From assembly GCA_022829145.1 (NCBI GenBank), contig CM040743.1, positions 30,927,646 to 30,991,645 of the forward strand: 64,000 nucleotides of DNA, read 5' to 3'. The notes under the pieces were generated by a model that was not told the DNA's origin, did not search any database, and was given only the letters and a program-made list of their open reading frames with translations. The stretch is from Albula goreensis. Taxonomy: Eukaryota > Chordata > Actinopteri > Albuliformes > Albulidae. The position numbers and the translations under genes are program-made. Below are positions 1 to 10,600 of this stretch, in pieces; position 1 is the stretch's first letter; each line of letters begins with the position of its first letter.

Positions 1-1900
1 GGTCCATGTAGGCTAATACGTTTTCTAAAATACAATGCTATTGCACTCAAGTATGTGAATTTTATATATGAACAAAATGACAGAACAGCACTGTAAATAA
101 AACGTAAGTGTAAACTGCCAGTACATAGCATTGCTTATTAGATTAGACCATATGTATGGAGTCTCATCTAGTGGCATCTGGGTGTTCCCTCAGCACCTTT
201 TACAAGTAGGGAACTTTAGCACAGCACAGAGTATCTGCATGCATTGAGGGTGTAGTCACCAGAATGAGGAAAACATCGCCAGCATTGCAATTAGTATCTG
301 GCACAGAAAGACTAAACAAATCCAGATGGGGCGCTGCAGACTTGCTGGCCAATTTCCACACCAGGACTAGAGTAACAGTGGCCCTTCGTCCAGGCTGCCT
401 GATATCTGTGTGTACATGTGCAGGCTGTAAGGACACTCAAAAAGCACAAAGCTCTTTAAGCTGTACCATGGCAAACGCTACAGTACAGTATTTTAAGGGT
501 GAATAGGGTCAAAATTTAATACCTCTGCAACTGATATCAATATCAGGATGACCATTCATGATTTTCACAAAGCCCAACTGAACTTCTGTGGCCCTTGAGA
601 CATGTAACATTAGGAGGGGTTCTTTTGGGTTGCAGAGACTGACTGCATGAGCCAAAGAAGAGCAACAACCTCTGAAAGTTCCCAGAATGACATGAATAGC
701 ACATAAACATTGGTTTGCTGTGTACTAGGAACACAATATGTATTGCAGGGATTTCCCCAATACTTGTGGCTAGTGGGTGTGTGAGTACAACCCAAAAGAG
801 GGTTTTCCTTGGTGATTGAGCAGCCTGGAGGACAATGCGTGACAGCACATATAGCTAGGCATTCCTGTAGTGAGGATACAAAACAGCCCAAGCATATGGA
901 ATCTGCACCTCTGGCTCCAACAGTTTTTTTCCCCCATTGGACTTGATGGGCCCCAAATAGACTACTGGACTTCAGGGGAAGTTTCCTGGAAATGGGGCTC
1001 ATTTTGCTCATAGATCATGTTTCAGAACTTGTCCCTGTGGTACAGACCCAGTTAAATGAGACTTTTCAGAGCTTTGTGGCTGAGAATATTTTACAAGAAG
1101 GTTCTTTTCAGTGTTACTGTAAGCATGGGATAGCCCTTTCCATTTACTACAGCTATTTCCTGTCATTGCCTGGTGATTCATAAGAGGTTAAATCAGGACT
1201 TGGTGAACAGTAATTTAAGTATCACCCACAAGGTGGCGTATTTAAAATCGGAAATGATAACAATTTCTCCGTTCGAACTGGAAAAATACAGAATGCATTC
1301 CTCACACACATATGTATGCGCTCTGATATTGAGACAGCATATTTAACACATCAGTTGGCATAGCGCACATTGCAAATCACAGATATAATTAAGAGACGTT
1401 TATGGAATTTAGATCTGCAACTGGAAATGTGACATTGAAATTGCAGTTGTAACGTGAGCAAGTAATTTTTAAATTAGGACAATGTTTTTCTGTACACAGC
1501 GGTATTGACAAATATGTAACAAACTATAAATTATACTATAAACTATAAATTAAACTATATAAAGAACTATAAAGAGGAATCATTGAACAAATATTAACGG
1601 TAAATTACTGAGTTGGAACTTTCAATTGGCGGTGTATAATCGGTTAATAAACATTCTTCAGCTCCAGTTACAAGTTACCCTCTCCACTAAAATGTATGTT
1701 GAAAATACACTGCACAATTCCAGTTTTGAAATCATACGTAAATGTTTGAGCAGAAGAATACTGTCTCAAATACTCAACTGTGGAGCCAAATGGAAATCAT
1801 TTCAGGTGTAAAGTTCCAAACGACGGAGTTATCCTAGGAAGAGCATGAAGCTCAGGTTTGGGCTACTCTGTGAGAAAGTTTAAACGGACAGTATATGAAG
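1..1900. other. Intergenic region upstream of cebpd
   Basis: I see no gene here. The longest open frame (610-1011, - strand, 133 codons) has no recognisable domain, no compositional bias and no splice context that would make it an exon. There is a short run of near-repeats of the word ACTATAAA at about 1520-1575. The region may contain distal cebpd regulatory sequence, but nothing specific can be shown. Confidence 0.6.
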
Positions 1901-1929
1901 TTGAACCTTGCCTCAGCTTCGACGCAAAT

Positions 1930-2100
1930 TGTTCGTAGTAAGGGGAGGAGCAAGACCACCCTCTTCTCCTCAAATGGGATCTGGCAGAGACCGTCTGACT
2001 GGAACTGGACATTACTGGTTTGCTACGAGGGGAGGTGAGCTTGTGACGTCAGCACAGGGATACATAAACAGTGTGCGCAGTTCGAAAGTTTCAGAACACT
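1930..2100 (+). promoter_or_regulatory. cebpd: cebpd proximal promoter
   Basis: The segment contains a perfect palindromic cAMP-response element, TGACGTCA, at 2044-2051. About 10 bases downstream is an AT-rich TATA-like stretch (ATACATAAAC, about 2060-2069), which would place transcription start near 2090-2100. CREs close to the start site are established features of mammalian CEBPD promoters. The exact start site is inferred, not seen. Confidence 0.6.
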
Positions 2101-2362
2101 GAGAACTTGTGTAGGGTACTTCTACTACCCCGACTAACTCCTGCGTAGACCTTTGATTTTGGAATAAGTATTTATCCACCTGTGATAAGTCTACGAATAG
2201 CAGTTCTCAAGGGAGAAGTTTTGTACTGCTTACACCTGGAGAGGCTCACTAGTTGAGCACGAAAACGCACGTTTGTATAGAAAAAACATCCGCACACCTG
2301 TTACAGAAACTGAACAGGGTTTTTTTTACTGACATTTGCCTACAAAAGTCAAAGGAAATCTA
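2095..2362 (+). other. cebpd: cebpd 5' UTR (inferred)
   Basis: From the inferred start site to the initiator codon there is no ATG in any frame, so scanning ribosomes should meet the ATG at 2363 first. No intron is needed, in keeping with the intronless structure of CEBPD genes. The upstream boundary is approximate. Confidence 0.5.
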
Positions 2363-3247
2363 ATGAGTGTACTATATAGCCTGGATTCGCAGTGCGTCTC
2401 ACCACCATGCAACATGAGCTGGGCAATGGAACCTGCCAACTTCTACGACAGTAAGCTGAGCACTGTCCACGGGTCTTGCAAGTCCAGCCGAGATGGTGGC
2501 ATGGCAGAGGACAGCAACCTGGCCGAGCTAAGCACCGCTCCAGCAATGTATGACGATGAGAGTGCCATCGACTTCAGTTCATACATCGACTCTATGTCTT
2601 CTGTGCCAAATCTGGAACTCTGCAACGACGAGTTGTTCGCTGACCTGTTCAACAGCAGCGTGAAGCAGGAGAAGACTGACTTCAACTATCTGCCAAACAA
2701 CACATCGTCAGGCACCACGCAGCTAGCAACCGGCGTGTCTGCTGTCAACGTGAATAGGGATTTGGGGGGAAGGAAGCTAGATGTGAGTTTCCCTAAGGGG
2801 GTCTTTAGTGCACCCATTAAACAGGAATCGGACTGGAGTGACAGTGAGATGTCATCATCTTTGCCTTCACAGATTGAAACGTGCGCGCAGACGACAGTGA
2901 CTTTGCAGACTGGACAACCCACCCCTCCGACAACCCCGGAGCCCTCCTCAGTGCAACATACCACTCGCAAGGTCGGAAAGGAGAAAGGGAAAAAGAATGT
3001 TGACAGGCACAGTCCAGAATACCGCCAGAGACGCGAAAGGAATAACATCGCCGTCAGAAAAAGCAGAGATAAGGCAAAGCAAAGGAATTTGGAAATGCAA
3101 CAAAAAATGATTGAACTCGGCGCGGAGAACGATAGGTTGCACAAAACCATTGAACAATTAACTCGCGAACTTACCAGCCTCAGAAACTTCTTCAAACAGC
3201 TTCCCAACTCCTCTTTTGTGGGCTCGGCGAGCGTGGACAGTCGGTGA
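2363..3247 (+). CDS. cebpd: CCAAT/enhancer-binding protein delta (bZIP transcription factor), single exon
   Basis: This is a nuclear bZIP transcription factor of acute-phase, inflammatory and differentiation programmes. It binds CCAAT/enhancer sites as homodimers or C/EBP heterodimers. The CDS encodes 294 residues, close to the family's usual 270-300. The frame is open from a TTG at 2336, but the first ATG is at 2363 and gives the C/EBP-delta-like [11 protein letters not shown] start. An acidic, aromatic transactivation region lies at about residues 57-95 and includes ELFADLFN. Two SUMO-type motifs are visible, VKQE at about 100-103 and IKQE at about 152-155. A Pro/Thr-rich hinge lies at about 183-196. 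The basic region (about 218-242, with [17 protein letters not shown]) is followed by a leucine zipper (about 243-278). The ATG context is weak (C at -3, A at +4). C/EBP delta is preferred over alpha or beta because of the N-terminus and the convergent spidr neighbour. Confidence 0.95.
   Translation: MSVLYSLDSQCVSPPCNMSWAMEPANFYDSKLSTVHGSCKSSRDGGMAEDSNLAELSTAPAMYDDESAIDFSSYIDSMSSVPNLELCNDELFADLFNSSVKQEKTDFNYLPNNTSSGTTQLATGVSAVNVNRDLGGRKLDVSFPKGVFSAPIKQESDWSDSEMSSSLPSQIETCAQTTVTLQTGQPTPPTTPEPSSVQHTTRKVGKEKGKKNVDRHSPEYRQRRERNNIAVRKSRDKAKQRNLEMQQKMIELGAENDRLHKTIEQLTRELTSLRNFFKQLPNSSFVGSASVDSR
2407..2454 (+). other. Short out-of-frame ORF with strong Kozak context inside cebpd
   Basis: An ATG at 2407 sits in a CCACC-ATG context, far better than the weak context of the true start at 2363. 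It is out of frame with cebpd and encodes 15 codons before TAA. The next in-frame cebpd methionines follow at about 2414 and 2426. Whether it is translated cannot be told from sequence. Confidence 0.4.
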
Positions 3248-3640
3248 CACCTGAATTTATCCCGGTTTCATATTTATGGACTTTAAAAAAACATACCTCA
3301 ATACATTGATGTTTATTAAGAATCGGTAGCAGATTTACTGTAACGCTGCACCACATGAACTGTATTGCTTTGAAAAGGGTACCGAATATTTTCATACAAT
3401 TGATGCATATGATAAAGCCATTATCACTTTTCGGGCAAATGTTTTTCTATTTTAAATTATTTTATGAGTTCATTTAAAGTGTATTCATGCCAGTTATGGT
3501 ACATATTTTAAATTCCAAACTTTGTATTTTTGTCAGGAGCAACCTGAGCATGTTTGACAAATTTTATATAGTTTGTATATAATTTTTGATTTTTGTAAGA
3601 AAAATCAATAATAAAAGTACTTTAAAATAACATTTTATGA
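3248..3640 (+). other. cebpd: cebpd 3' UTR with AU-rich pentamers
   Basis: The roughly 390-base 3' UTR is AT-rich and carries at least four ATTTA pentamers (two within 3254-3278, then near 3333 and 3472). Such elements are typical of labile immediate-early mRNAs, and C/EBP delta is an inducible, short-lived message. The end is set by the poly(A) signal at 3610. Confidence 0.65.
3610..3615 (+). terminator. cebpd: cebpd polyadenylation signal AATAAA
   Basis: A canonical AATAAA lies about 360 bases after the cebpd stop codon. It is followed within 25-50 bases by a GT-rich stretch (GGTGATGTGTTTGTGG), as expected for a cleavage and polyadenylation site. Confidence 0.75.
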
Positions 3641-3649
3641 GATGGTGAT

Positions 3650-4448
3650 GTGTTTGTGGCTTTGGGGTGGGATTTATAGCTGGGATCATGTTTTAATAAA
3701 TAACTACCCAGTGAAAGAACTGTTCTAACAAGTTAAACAAGTTGCTCAGTAAACACATGAGAACGAAAGGTTGGAAGGTCTCAATGATCTATGAGCTTTA
3801 GTTCAATTTTGCCAGTTCAACAGCACGACTGGTTTACATTTTTAGTATACATTAAACCATGACATCCTTACTGAAATACCTGAGCATTAACTCTGCAGGT
3901 TTTTCCACTATGGAAGATACTGCATTGATCTATCTGTTATAAGCAAAATACTGCAACTTAAGGTAAGCTGTCAAAATGATGAAACATGATTGAATTGTCA
4001 TACATGTCCTTGTTTAAGAGAAGATGCTTAACAGATGGTGCAAAATATGTGACTGTTTTACATGGGATTTTGCACCACAGGTCACACAGAGAATTCAGAG
4101 AGGTGACATGCAGGATCACACAGCAGGTGAACGATATGTCCAGGTCTCTAGAGTTTAATGCAATCTTTCCTGTGGCCTGATTTATGTGCAAAGAACTCTC
4201 AGGAACTCATAAAACTGTTCTGTTCAACAGTCTTTGAATATACCCTGTCAGTCACCCAACCAGGGGGTTATTTTGCTCTGTGACCTGACAAGGGGGCTGA
4301 GCTGTGTTTGAGAATTGGACGTACAGTTCCATCAGTCTAACTTTTGTGGAGGTCCACATGGCTTCTTTGCTTTGAGGTCTCTCTGTACCACACGCACAAT
4401 GATGAGTCCCATGCAGCCGGAGAGGTGTCGCTGCCTTTGACGTACGTC
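3650..4448. other. Convergent 3' intergenic region, includes spidr 3' UTR
   Basis: This short interval lies between the cebpd cleavage site and the spidr stop codon. It must contain the spidr 3' UTR on the - strand. No further gene is visible. The opposed open frames around 3958-4191 are short and featureless. Confidence 0.6.
4154..4159 (-). terminator. spidr: Candidate spidr poly(A) signal (ATTAAA)
   Basis: Read on the - strand this is ATTAAA, about 290 bases past the spidr stop. A second ATTAAA occurs at 3692-3697. Either could end the transcript. No canonical AATAAA is found on this strand between the stop and the cebpd poly(A) region; one at 3311-3316 lies inside the cebpd 3' UTR. Confidence 0.35.
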
Positions 4449-4631
4449 TCAGTGCCTTCCTCCTTCGTCTCTGGGGGTGGGGGCGGACTCCTGTGGCGCT
4501 TCATTTGAATAGCCTTCGCTAAGGCTGACTTCTTCTAGGCCGACCCAGAGTGTTGGCTTCCTTGTTACAACACGCACATAAGCAGTGAGGGGGCCCAGCT
4601 CTTTCCCGAGCACATTCTCTACCGTGTAACC
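4449..4631 (-). CDS. spidr: spidr terminal exon with stop codon
   Basis: The acceptor TGCTTCCAG precedes GYTVENVLGKELGPLTAYV, then WVGLEEVSL and a hydrophilic tail to the stop. Human SPIDR ends with YEVKSVLGKEVGLLNCFV and CIGLEEIEL. The fish tail is slightly longer. This exon fixes the 3' end of the coding region. Confidence 0.93.
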   Translation of the reverse strand, partial: GYTVENVLGKELGPLTAYVRVVTRKPTLWVGLEEVSLSEGYSNEAPQESAPTPRDEGGRH

Positions 4632-7600
4632 CTGGAAGCACACCAAATGCCACTTAAAACGATCACAGGAATGCGTGCAACCCTTGTGCAGCTTCAATTC
4701 CTCACACTGGGATTATAGGAGCAGAATCAAAGTGAATGGAGGCTTGTGTTTGGGGGGTGTTGTGGGAACCCAATGAGCCTTGCCTATGGCTTTGATTGGA
4801 GTAACAGATTTAAGATAGCATTAAGACAGCACAGCTTTCGACTGTTCACACATCATCATGACTTCGCCGATCAGTGATGTTAAATTTTGTCTTGCTTTAA
4901 TTTGTTACTCAAAGCTTGGGGGCAAAGTACCAGATTAGAATGAATGTCCCCTTTAGGCAGTGCAAGATATAACATCTAAGGCCTATTCATCTGCACTGAG
5001 CAAGTAATCTTATTATCTGATAGCATATTAGTGCACAGAAATCAATCTTATACTTAACTCCACTGAACTGATCTATAATCAGCATAGCTTCAGATACTGT
5101 GTGACGGCGGTTATATATAATTACATAATTCACCCATGCTGAAATATTGACCAAATGGATATTAAAGGCTAAAATGAACAAAAAAAGGCTTTCAGTAAAG
5201 CTGGACAAGTTAAAGCATGTTACAGATTAATGAAGTTTTTAGAGTGTGCTGCAACGCTGTAAAGCCCCAGCAGGGCCACCACTCTCACCATGCTGATCGT
5301 TATCTCTTCTCCAATAAAAGATTTGTACAATCTTTCAGTGGTTCTTATAAAGGATTCAAACCGTGAAATGAAAAAGAATAGTTTTACATACAAGTATAAA
5401 TGTAAGACTAAGCCTTCAATACATAAATACAGTGTCCATACTTTATAGATACAAAGGGATTCTGTCCAATATGAGAAGACCAACCTCGCTGCCAAGTTCA
5501 GCTGAGTTCAGCACAGAGTTGATACTATCTTGTTGCAGCTGGAAAAGAGATTTGAAAGATGCATTACAGTTTTTTTTTTGTTTAAAAATCTCACTTTTCC
5601 CCCTGAACCAAACTTTCCAGTTTAATAGAACTATGTTTTTGATTTAATCTAGTCAACTGAATTTCAAGATGATAGTTAATCAACATATGGGGCAATATAC
5701 TGATACAAAACTCATACACTTTCATAGACCTGGGAAATTTTCAAACAATCACTATACTGTACAACAGTACTCATCTGGTCAGAGAATGTGTATGAATCCA
5801 TGTACGTTTGAAACTTAGGCCATTTGACCTTCAAAAATCACACCTGCTTTTTTTTTTTTTTTTTTTTTTTTGTGTAGTATGTGACATGGAAATACTTCAG
5901 TTTTGGCCCTCTTAAGCACTCTTGAGTCTGTTAAACTTTCTTCTTGGTTAAACATTACGGTGGCAATCTGGGCCAGCAATTTCATCAGAAAGGTCGTAGG
6001 TTCAAGTGGCTAAACCACCCCGGCACCAATGTTGATCGCAGCTCCGGGAACCAAACTCTTTCTCATGTTGTGCGGCCCTTCTGTGGCTCAGATTGTACTT
6101 TCTTTTACAGTGGAAGAACCCACAGTCAACTTCATGAAGTGACAGCTCTGCTCATCAGTTTACATCCTGAGAGATATTTATCTTTCCTTCTGCACAACCA
6201 CACAAGGGTAGCAAGTTAAATTTATCTTGATGTGTTAAGCATCAGACAAACAAGTTTAAAAACTTCTCATGTGCAATAACTTTGCCTCATTTAACAAGTC
6301 ATTTATAATAAATAAATAATATATTTATAAATGCTGAGAGTGGTGTAAGCTGAGTTTCAGATTAGTTTGCAAACGTGATAAAATTTGCCTTTACCTTGAT
6401 TTTCACCGTGCCTTGACTGCAGGATGCACAACTTAGAAAAACTTCAAGCTGCATTTTTACTGTAGGGCTGTCCACCAGTGTGGCACACAATCTGCAGAAG
6501 AATTTTTGACTGGGGGTTGGGGGGGGGGATCACAAAAAAAACCACATGTTACCTGCTTGTTGCCAGAAATATTACATAAAATATGTGCATTCAATGTCAC
6601 CATAGGATATTGCTTAACACAATACAGTTTGATTTGGATAATCGGACATTTAACAGTAACACTTCAAACGATAAGAAAGCACCAAGACATTATAAAGACC
6701 TCAAAAATTCACATCAATGAAAAATTGGTTCTAATCAGATTACTTCAACATTAAATCTGACACCTTCATGGGTGAATGGTCCAAACTCACCGGTCTCCAT
6801 GCATGGCCTCTAACTGATCACTGCCACAGAGGTTACAGACTGGCCAGGAGTATGCAGTGTCCTCATCCACACCAATAACAACACCTGCCAACAGAAACAG
6901 ACCTATCACATGAAGGCAATGCAGACTGTGATATAAAAGATTTCTTTAAAAAAACAAACCAACATAATCTTATAAACAAAGTCCTCTTAAATTAACTAAC
7001 TGCAAATATGCAATAGGATAACAACATAGGATAAACAGATTTCCATGCCCCTAAAATATATATACATATATTTTATGTAGAATGCCCTAAATCTTGTACT
7101 AACAGCTAATTTACTCTGGTTAATCTGAAGATAATCCATCTGAATTAGTTATTGACAGATCTATTCCATATTAGATAATCACAAACAATATGAGTTTTAT
7201 GTTTTTTGGCTGATCGGTCACTGTCCTGTTGGTTATGTGACTCCTGTGATAGGACTGAATTACAGACAGTCTGGCCGTAGTAGCTTTTCTTTTGAGCTGT
7301 ACATAGTAAACTCTTGAAAGTTCACACCAGTCAGTGATGGCTTAGGAATGTATGAGGCCTCAGGATATCTCACATCATTACATTATTTACAGCTTAGCGG
7401 TCTGCCTTATCCAGGGCCACCAACGCAGCTGCAGCTACTCATTATCCATTTATACAGCTGTAGATTTACACATTACCCATTTACGCGGCAATCGATTGAC
7501 ATGATATGAATAAAAACAGCTGGCGATTCAGTTACCTTACCCAAAGGTGCCAAACCAGCTGTGTTAACTGATGGAAATTCCAAAAACCATTTGTCACAAC

Positions 7601-10600
7601 AAACTAATAATAACATTCTATTATGATGACAGAGTTTACTAGAAGGTCAGTTAGCTAGCTATACTATGGTAATGGATAGAGCCACTGAGCTTTAACCAAT
7701 ATACTTCAGTCTTAGTATATTCTGTGCTCCAGTGCATCCTTCATTCAGAAGCTAAAATGTATGGTTTGTGAATGATTGCAGCATGTCTCTGATCATGATT
7801 CATATGTTACGGACAGAGAGTATGACCGTTACCTATATCTCAGATCTACGTCACACATTTCATTGTGCCAATCAGCCTCTGTCCTAAGTATTGCTCTAAT
7901 ACAGACTCATTGTTAATATATGTCATTCAGTTGGTCATTTTAGCAGAATGAATGACTACAAATTCAACAAATACCGACTTAAATTAACATATTAATCTTA
8001 GAAAGGTAGAACTGAGTCCTGCAACTTCAGGAAAATAGCAGTACTATATGAACTGCAGGTGCAGAAAAAGTTAAGGTCTGAGGAGAAAGAAAAGAGTGAC
8101 AAAGTTTGTCACATAAAATGACTGTCTTAAAATGATCAGTTTACTCAAATTATATAAACCCACTAGTTGTACATGTCTTATGAAAGTGGCAGAATAAACA
8201 TTACACGAATATTCTCTTTTCTTAACTGAAGCTGGGCTGCCCTTTGCTTTCAGAATAGTTTCAACCCTTCCTGGAATGCTGTCATACAAGTATGAACTGT
8301 TTCTAGTGGGAAATCGGACCATTCTTCAAGAAGGATAGCCTGCAGTTCTTTGACAGATGAAGGATCTAAAATCCAACGCTAAGAAAGAGATCTGATTATT
8401 GGTGAGGCCATGAAAAGTGTTTGACTTTATACATACAATTCTTGAATCCTTTAGCAGGGCGTATGGGAAACGTATCATCTTTGAACATGGGAACATCTTG
8501 AGATAAACAATGCTTGCACCATAGGATGCAAGAGGTTGCCTAAAATGTCTTTAATTTCCTTGGCTGTAATCAGTGGTTCCACTAGAATAAATCATAATCA
8601 GTCAATGTGACAGATTGGGGCTGGAAAAAAAAAACCTGCCAAAGTTTATTTTTTACCCATAATTAAGTTTTAGTGTTTACCAGTTTTATATAGTTTGCGC
8701 TGAATTTGGAGATGTGTGTCGGTATAGTAAATTTTCATAAGCCTATTCATAATAAAAACTATTATGTTGAATTATGACATGAATTAGCTTAACTGCAGCT
8801 CGTTTACAACCAACATAACTTTGCCTATGCAACACAGCGGAAAGCAGAAATTTCACAAATGAAAGCTTGGGAATATATAATGGAGGTCTATCATGATGTG
8901 AAGATATATTTATTTCATGGGAACATTACTGGCGCTCTCACCTTGCTGCATTACCTGACTACTGTTTAACTCAAACTATTACCAGCTGCTTATGGCTCGA
9001 CTTTTTGTGAATGGGTTACTTTTCACCTATGCTATTGCTGGTGTAACAAACCAGCTACGTAGCCAAATTGCACTAGTTGCACTTTCAACATCTTGCAACA
9101 CAGATACGCAAGGTAATAGACTAGCTAGCTAATGTAAATAGCTAAGCTCCTCTTTTCTCTGATTACAAATATGGGCGAAACTGGGAGCAAAAGAATCAAT
9201 TGTAATAACAGCACCACAGCAAGACATTGCTTTAACAACAGTCGACTGTGCAAATCTGTTGACGTTCAAGGCTACTTGTAGTCTGTTAGTGTTTAAGCCT
9301 TTTGAAGCAATACTTTTTATTTGTCAAAATGAAGGATGGCATTCAGAATTTTCCGCTTGTAAAAATCAGTAAATGGTGGGAAATTCTTAAGTATTGGAAG
9401 TCTTGACTGTAACTGTTCCTTGCAGAGTAATAATCAGACCAATAACTCCCACAAGACTACTGCCCATACCATAACAGATCCACCACCATGTTTATCAGAA
9501 GGGAACAAGCAATGTGGGTTCAATGTTTCCTTTGGCTTTTTCCAAACATAAGCCCACCTAGGAAAACTAGGAAAAGATGACTCATCACACTATATTTCTT
9601 GATTCCCTTGAAGTCGAGGGTTTGTGTTCAGTCCACCAGGTTATGTATTGTTGTGCATTGGCCTTAATTACAAACAGTTTCATATGGGCAGCCACACCAT
9701 AAACATCAGTTTTGTGAACCTTATGTTATGCAGTTTTTGTAGCATATTGGAAAGTAACTTTATGGCACGGGTAAAGTAAGAGTGCCTTGTCAGGAATCTT
9801 TTGGTTGTACAAAACTAAAAAAGTTTACATTACTGTACATTAGCTGTGGTACATTATAATCATGACTCTGCTTAACATTACAACAGCCACTGTTTCAATG
9901 TCAGCTAGCAAGGTATGTTATTGTACCTGTCTGAATTTTGTTGCAATCTGTTGATTTATGTTCAATAATAGCAGTATCACTGCATTGTTGAGCCAACTGC
10001 AATGTTATTCTCTAAACATGACTGTGACATTTGGCAGATTTAATTTGTTGTCAAGCTGGTCAGACTGGAATATAACAGTAGCTAGTAAAAAAGATGTCTG
10101 GTGTCCCATGTTGACAGCTGCTCTTGCAACAAAATAACATAACACGTATTACTAATCTAATCTCACAGCTTATGTTAGCTGTCTATCTTAATGCTATGCA
10201 TGGCTACAGTGCAATATAATGTAACCTTGCTTTTACTATATAGCGAGGACATTTATCATCTGCTTAACTAAGTAGGTAGCTAGCTATCAATCCCTGGACT
10301 TAAATGGCTCTTGCTAATATGTGGCTCAGGTACAAACAATCGTGTCGCTATGTCAGGTTAACATAGCATTGGCTGACCCCAGCAGACACCACAGTTGTCA
10401 TCACCAGGTATTTCTAGGGAACAATTGGAGACCATTGTTCCTATTTATCTGTGCAATGGAATCTTGTGGAAAATTATTCTGGCTACTGAGATTGGCCCAA
10501 AATCGGATAAAATACCAAAAATTTATACAAATATGGTTTAAAGTTTATTACAATCAAACTTATTGCTGCCTGGTTTTAAAAACTAAAGTCTCATGGTATA

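Noticed and set aside
610-1011. 133-codon - strand open frame
   Set aside because: No recognisable domain, no promoter or splice context, and overlapping frames in the same region are equally open.
2336-2362. TTG-initiated extension of cebpd giving 303 residues
   Set aside because: Vertebrate cytosolic translation starts at ATG; the ATG at 2363 gives the expected N-terminus.
2686-3207. 173-codon - strand open frame opposite cebpd
   Set aside because: It is a shadow of the well-supported cebpd coding strand and has no independent homology.
5940-6045. Possible tRNA gene
   Set aside because: Only a B-box-like word is present; no cloverleaf could be formed by eye, so a SINE head is more likely.
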